Source: Chloroflexota bacterium (GTDB taxonomy: Bacteria > Chloroflexota > Dehalococcoidia > SM23-28-2 > RBG-16-64-32). From it: a stretch of DNA of 5,883 nucleotides. Each line of letters starts with the position of its first letter. Within the stretch, counting starts at the first letter, position 1. Shown piece by piece: positions 5,183 to 5,883 of the stretch. The position numbers were made by a program, and so were the translations under genes. The notes beneath the pieces were generated by a model. The model made no database searches and was not told the origin of the DNA. It saw nothing but the letters and a program-made list of their open reading frames with translations. The stretch covers positions 1-5,883 of the forward strand of contig JACPQO010000094.1 in NCBI GenBank assembly GCA_016190405.1, given 5' to 3'.

Positions 5183-5254
5183 GGAACCAGGAACCAGGAA
5201 CCAGGAACCAGAGGGGCGGCGGGGCCTTGTTCCTTGTTCGTTGTGCCTTGTTCC
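5183..5254. repeat. Heptamer-repeat palindrome, copy 2 (4 + 4 units)
   Basis: Four perfect tandem GGAACCA units (5183-5210) are followed by a 16-base G-rich spacer and four inverted heptamers of the TTGTTCC type (5227-5254), two of them with changes. It begins right after the terminator's T-run and ends eight bases before the ribosome binding site proposed for pyrR. The layout is the same as in the element at 2312-2390, although the unit variants differ. Confidence 0.87.
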
Positions 5255-5275
5255 TGGGCTGTGGGGAGACGCGGG

Positions 5276-5883
5276 GTGGGCGTAGTCCTCTCCCCAGACG
5301 ACATCCGGCGGGCCATCCGCCGCATCGCCCACGAGATCGTGGAGCGCAACCGTGGCCTCGAGGGCGTCGTCCTGGTCGGTATGCGCACCCGTGGCGTCCC
5401 CCTCGCGCACCGCCTGGCCGGCGCCATCCAGGAGTTCGAAGGGGAAGCGGTCCCCGTGGGGGCCCTGGACATTGGCCTCTACCGCGATGACATCCCTTAC
5501 CTCGACATCGGGCCCCGCATCCAGCCTACCGAGCTGCCCACGGACATCGCCGGCAAGCGGGTGGTCCTCGTCGATGACGTGCTGTACACGGGACGCAGCA
5601 TCCGCGCCGCCCTGGACGCCCTCATCGACTTCGGCCGGCCGGCCAGTATCCAGCTTGCCGTCCTGGTCGACCGCGGCCACCGCGAGCTGCCCATCCGCCC
5701 CGACTACGTGGGCAAGAACATCCCGACGTCGCTGGGCGAAGATGTCCAGGTGCTGCTCGAGGAGAGCGACGGCCGCGACGAAGTGGTCGTCACCCCTGCC
5801 CCGAGCGAAGCCGCAGGGTCGGCCTTGAGCCACAGACCTGAGCGAAGCGAAGGGGAAGCCAAAGGACCAGCGGAGGGTGAGCG
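5276..5883 (+). CDS. pyrR: PyrR: pyr mRNA-binding attenuator / uracil phosphoribosyltransferase (3' end beyond window)
   Basis: At least 202 residues are encoded and no stop is reached. PyrR senses UMP/UTP, binds the pyr leader RNA and often also converts uracil and PRPP to UMP. The PRPP-binding motif [13 protein letters not shown] is at 96-108; [12 protein letters not shown] (14-25), LVGMRTRG (33-40), LDIGLYRDD (64-72) and [26 protein letters not shown] (in parts, 127-152) are typical PyrR segments. Start GTG 5276 follows GGGGAG (5263-5268) at seven bases; GTG 5261 in the same frame is possible. The matching RNA target at 5050-5092 supports the assignment, and pyrB or other pyr genes are expected next. 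The family normally ends near residue 175-180; here residues from about 174 are read from repeat DNA and look like an added tail (PAPSEAAGS...[11 protein letters not shown]). Confidence 0.95.
   Translation, partial: MGVVLSPDDIRRAIRRIAHEIVERNRGLEGVVLVGMRTRGVPLAHRLAGAIQEFEGEAVPVGALDIGLYRDDIPYLDIGPRIQPTELPTDIAGKRVVLVDDVLYTGRSIRAALDALIDFGRPASIQLAVLVDRGHRELPIRPDYVGKNIPTSLGEDVQVLLEESDGRDEVVVTPAPSEAAGSALSHRPERSEGEAKGPAEGE
5799..5855 (+). repeat. CGAAGGGG-type repeat pair inside the pyrR 3' end
   Basis: CCTGAGCGAAGCGAAGGGG (5837-5855) and a degraded relative, CCCCGAGCGAAGCCGCAGGG (5799-5818), sit in the last visible part of the pyrR frame. An inverted relative is at 2715-2734. The repeats are translated as PSEAAG and [10 protein letters not shown], beyond the normal end of PyrR. 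Confidence 0.6.

Noticed and set aside
2312..5254. Heptamer arrays as a CRISPR array
   Set aside because: Units are 7 bases, adjacent without spacers, and arranged as inverted sets; no cas genes are in view.
4901..5833. 310-codon minus-strand open frame opposite the pyr leader and pyrR
   Set aside because: It runs antisense through the terminator, heptamer repeat and pyrR, so it cannot be a conserved protein; its translation shows repeat-derived residues.

Overview
This GC-rich, mostly plus-strand window holds two cut-off genes at its ends and six complete genes between them. It looks like a fragment of a bacterial chromosome rich in short intergenic repeats. The gene set and repeat types (an AOR cluster, a Bacillus-type pyr attenuator, heptamer repeats, CGAAGGGG-type repeats) would fit a high-GC Chloroflexota-like genome. 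That taxonomic guess is inference; no rRNA or other marker is present.

Region 1 (1-2640) is an aldehyde:ferredoxin oxidoreductase (AOR) cluster. It contains the C-terminus of a tungsten/molybdenum AOR, a DinB/YfiT-like four-helix metal-binding protein, an FAD/NAD(P) pyridine nucleotide-disulphide-type oxidoreductase, and a 77-aa MoaD/ThiS-type ubiquitin-like protein ending in Gly-Gly. The likely logic is that AOR oxidises aldehydes, the flavoprotein links it to a pyridine nucleotide, and the MoaD-like protein supplies sulfur for the pterin cofactor. A two-hairpin repeat separates AOR from the DinB gene, and a heptamer-repeat palindrome separates the flavoprotein gene from the moaD-like gene.

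Region 2 (2641-4504) begins with about 300 bp of GC-rich non-coding DNA with several inverted repeats. A sigma70-like promoter follows, overlapped by phased GTTGCA palindromes. It drives a Fur-family regulator gene that overlaps a nickel/cobalt transporter gene by four bases (ATGA). The layout suggests an autoregulated, nickel-responsive (Nur-like) uptake unit.

Region 3 (4530-4841, minus strand) is a convergent single gene for a small Rieske [2Fe-2S] ferredoxin with its own extended -10 promoter.

Region 4 (4993-5883) is the start of a pyrimidine operon: promoter, PyrR-binding RNA hairpin, candidate antiterminator, intrinsic terminator, a second heptamer-repeat palindrome, and pyrR. The pyrR frame runs off the window through a repeat-derived C-terminal tail. 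The most notable observations are the complete PyrR attenuator, the two 4+4 heptamer palindromes placed just upstream of ribosome binding sites, and the Nur-like operator.
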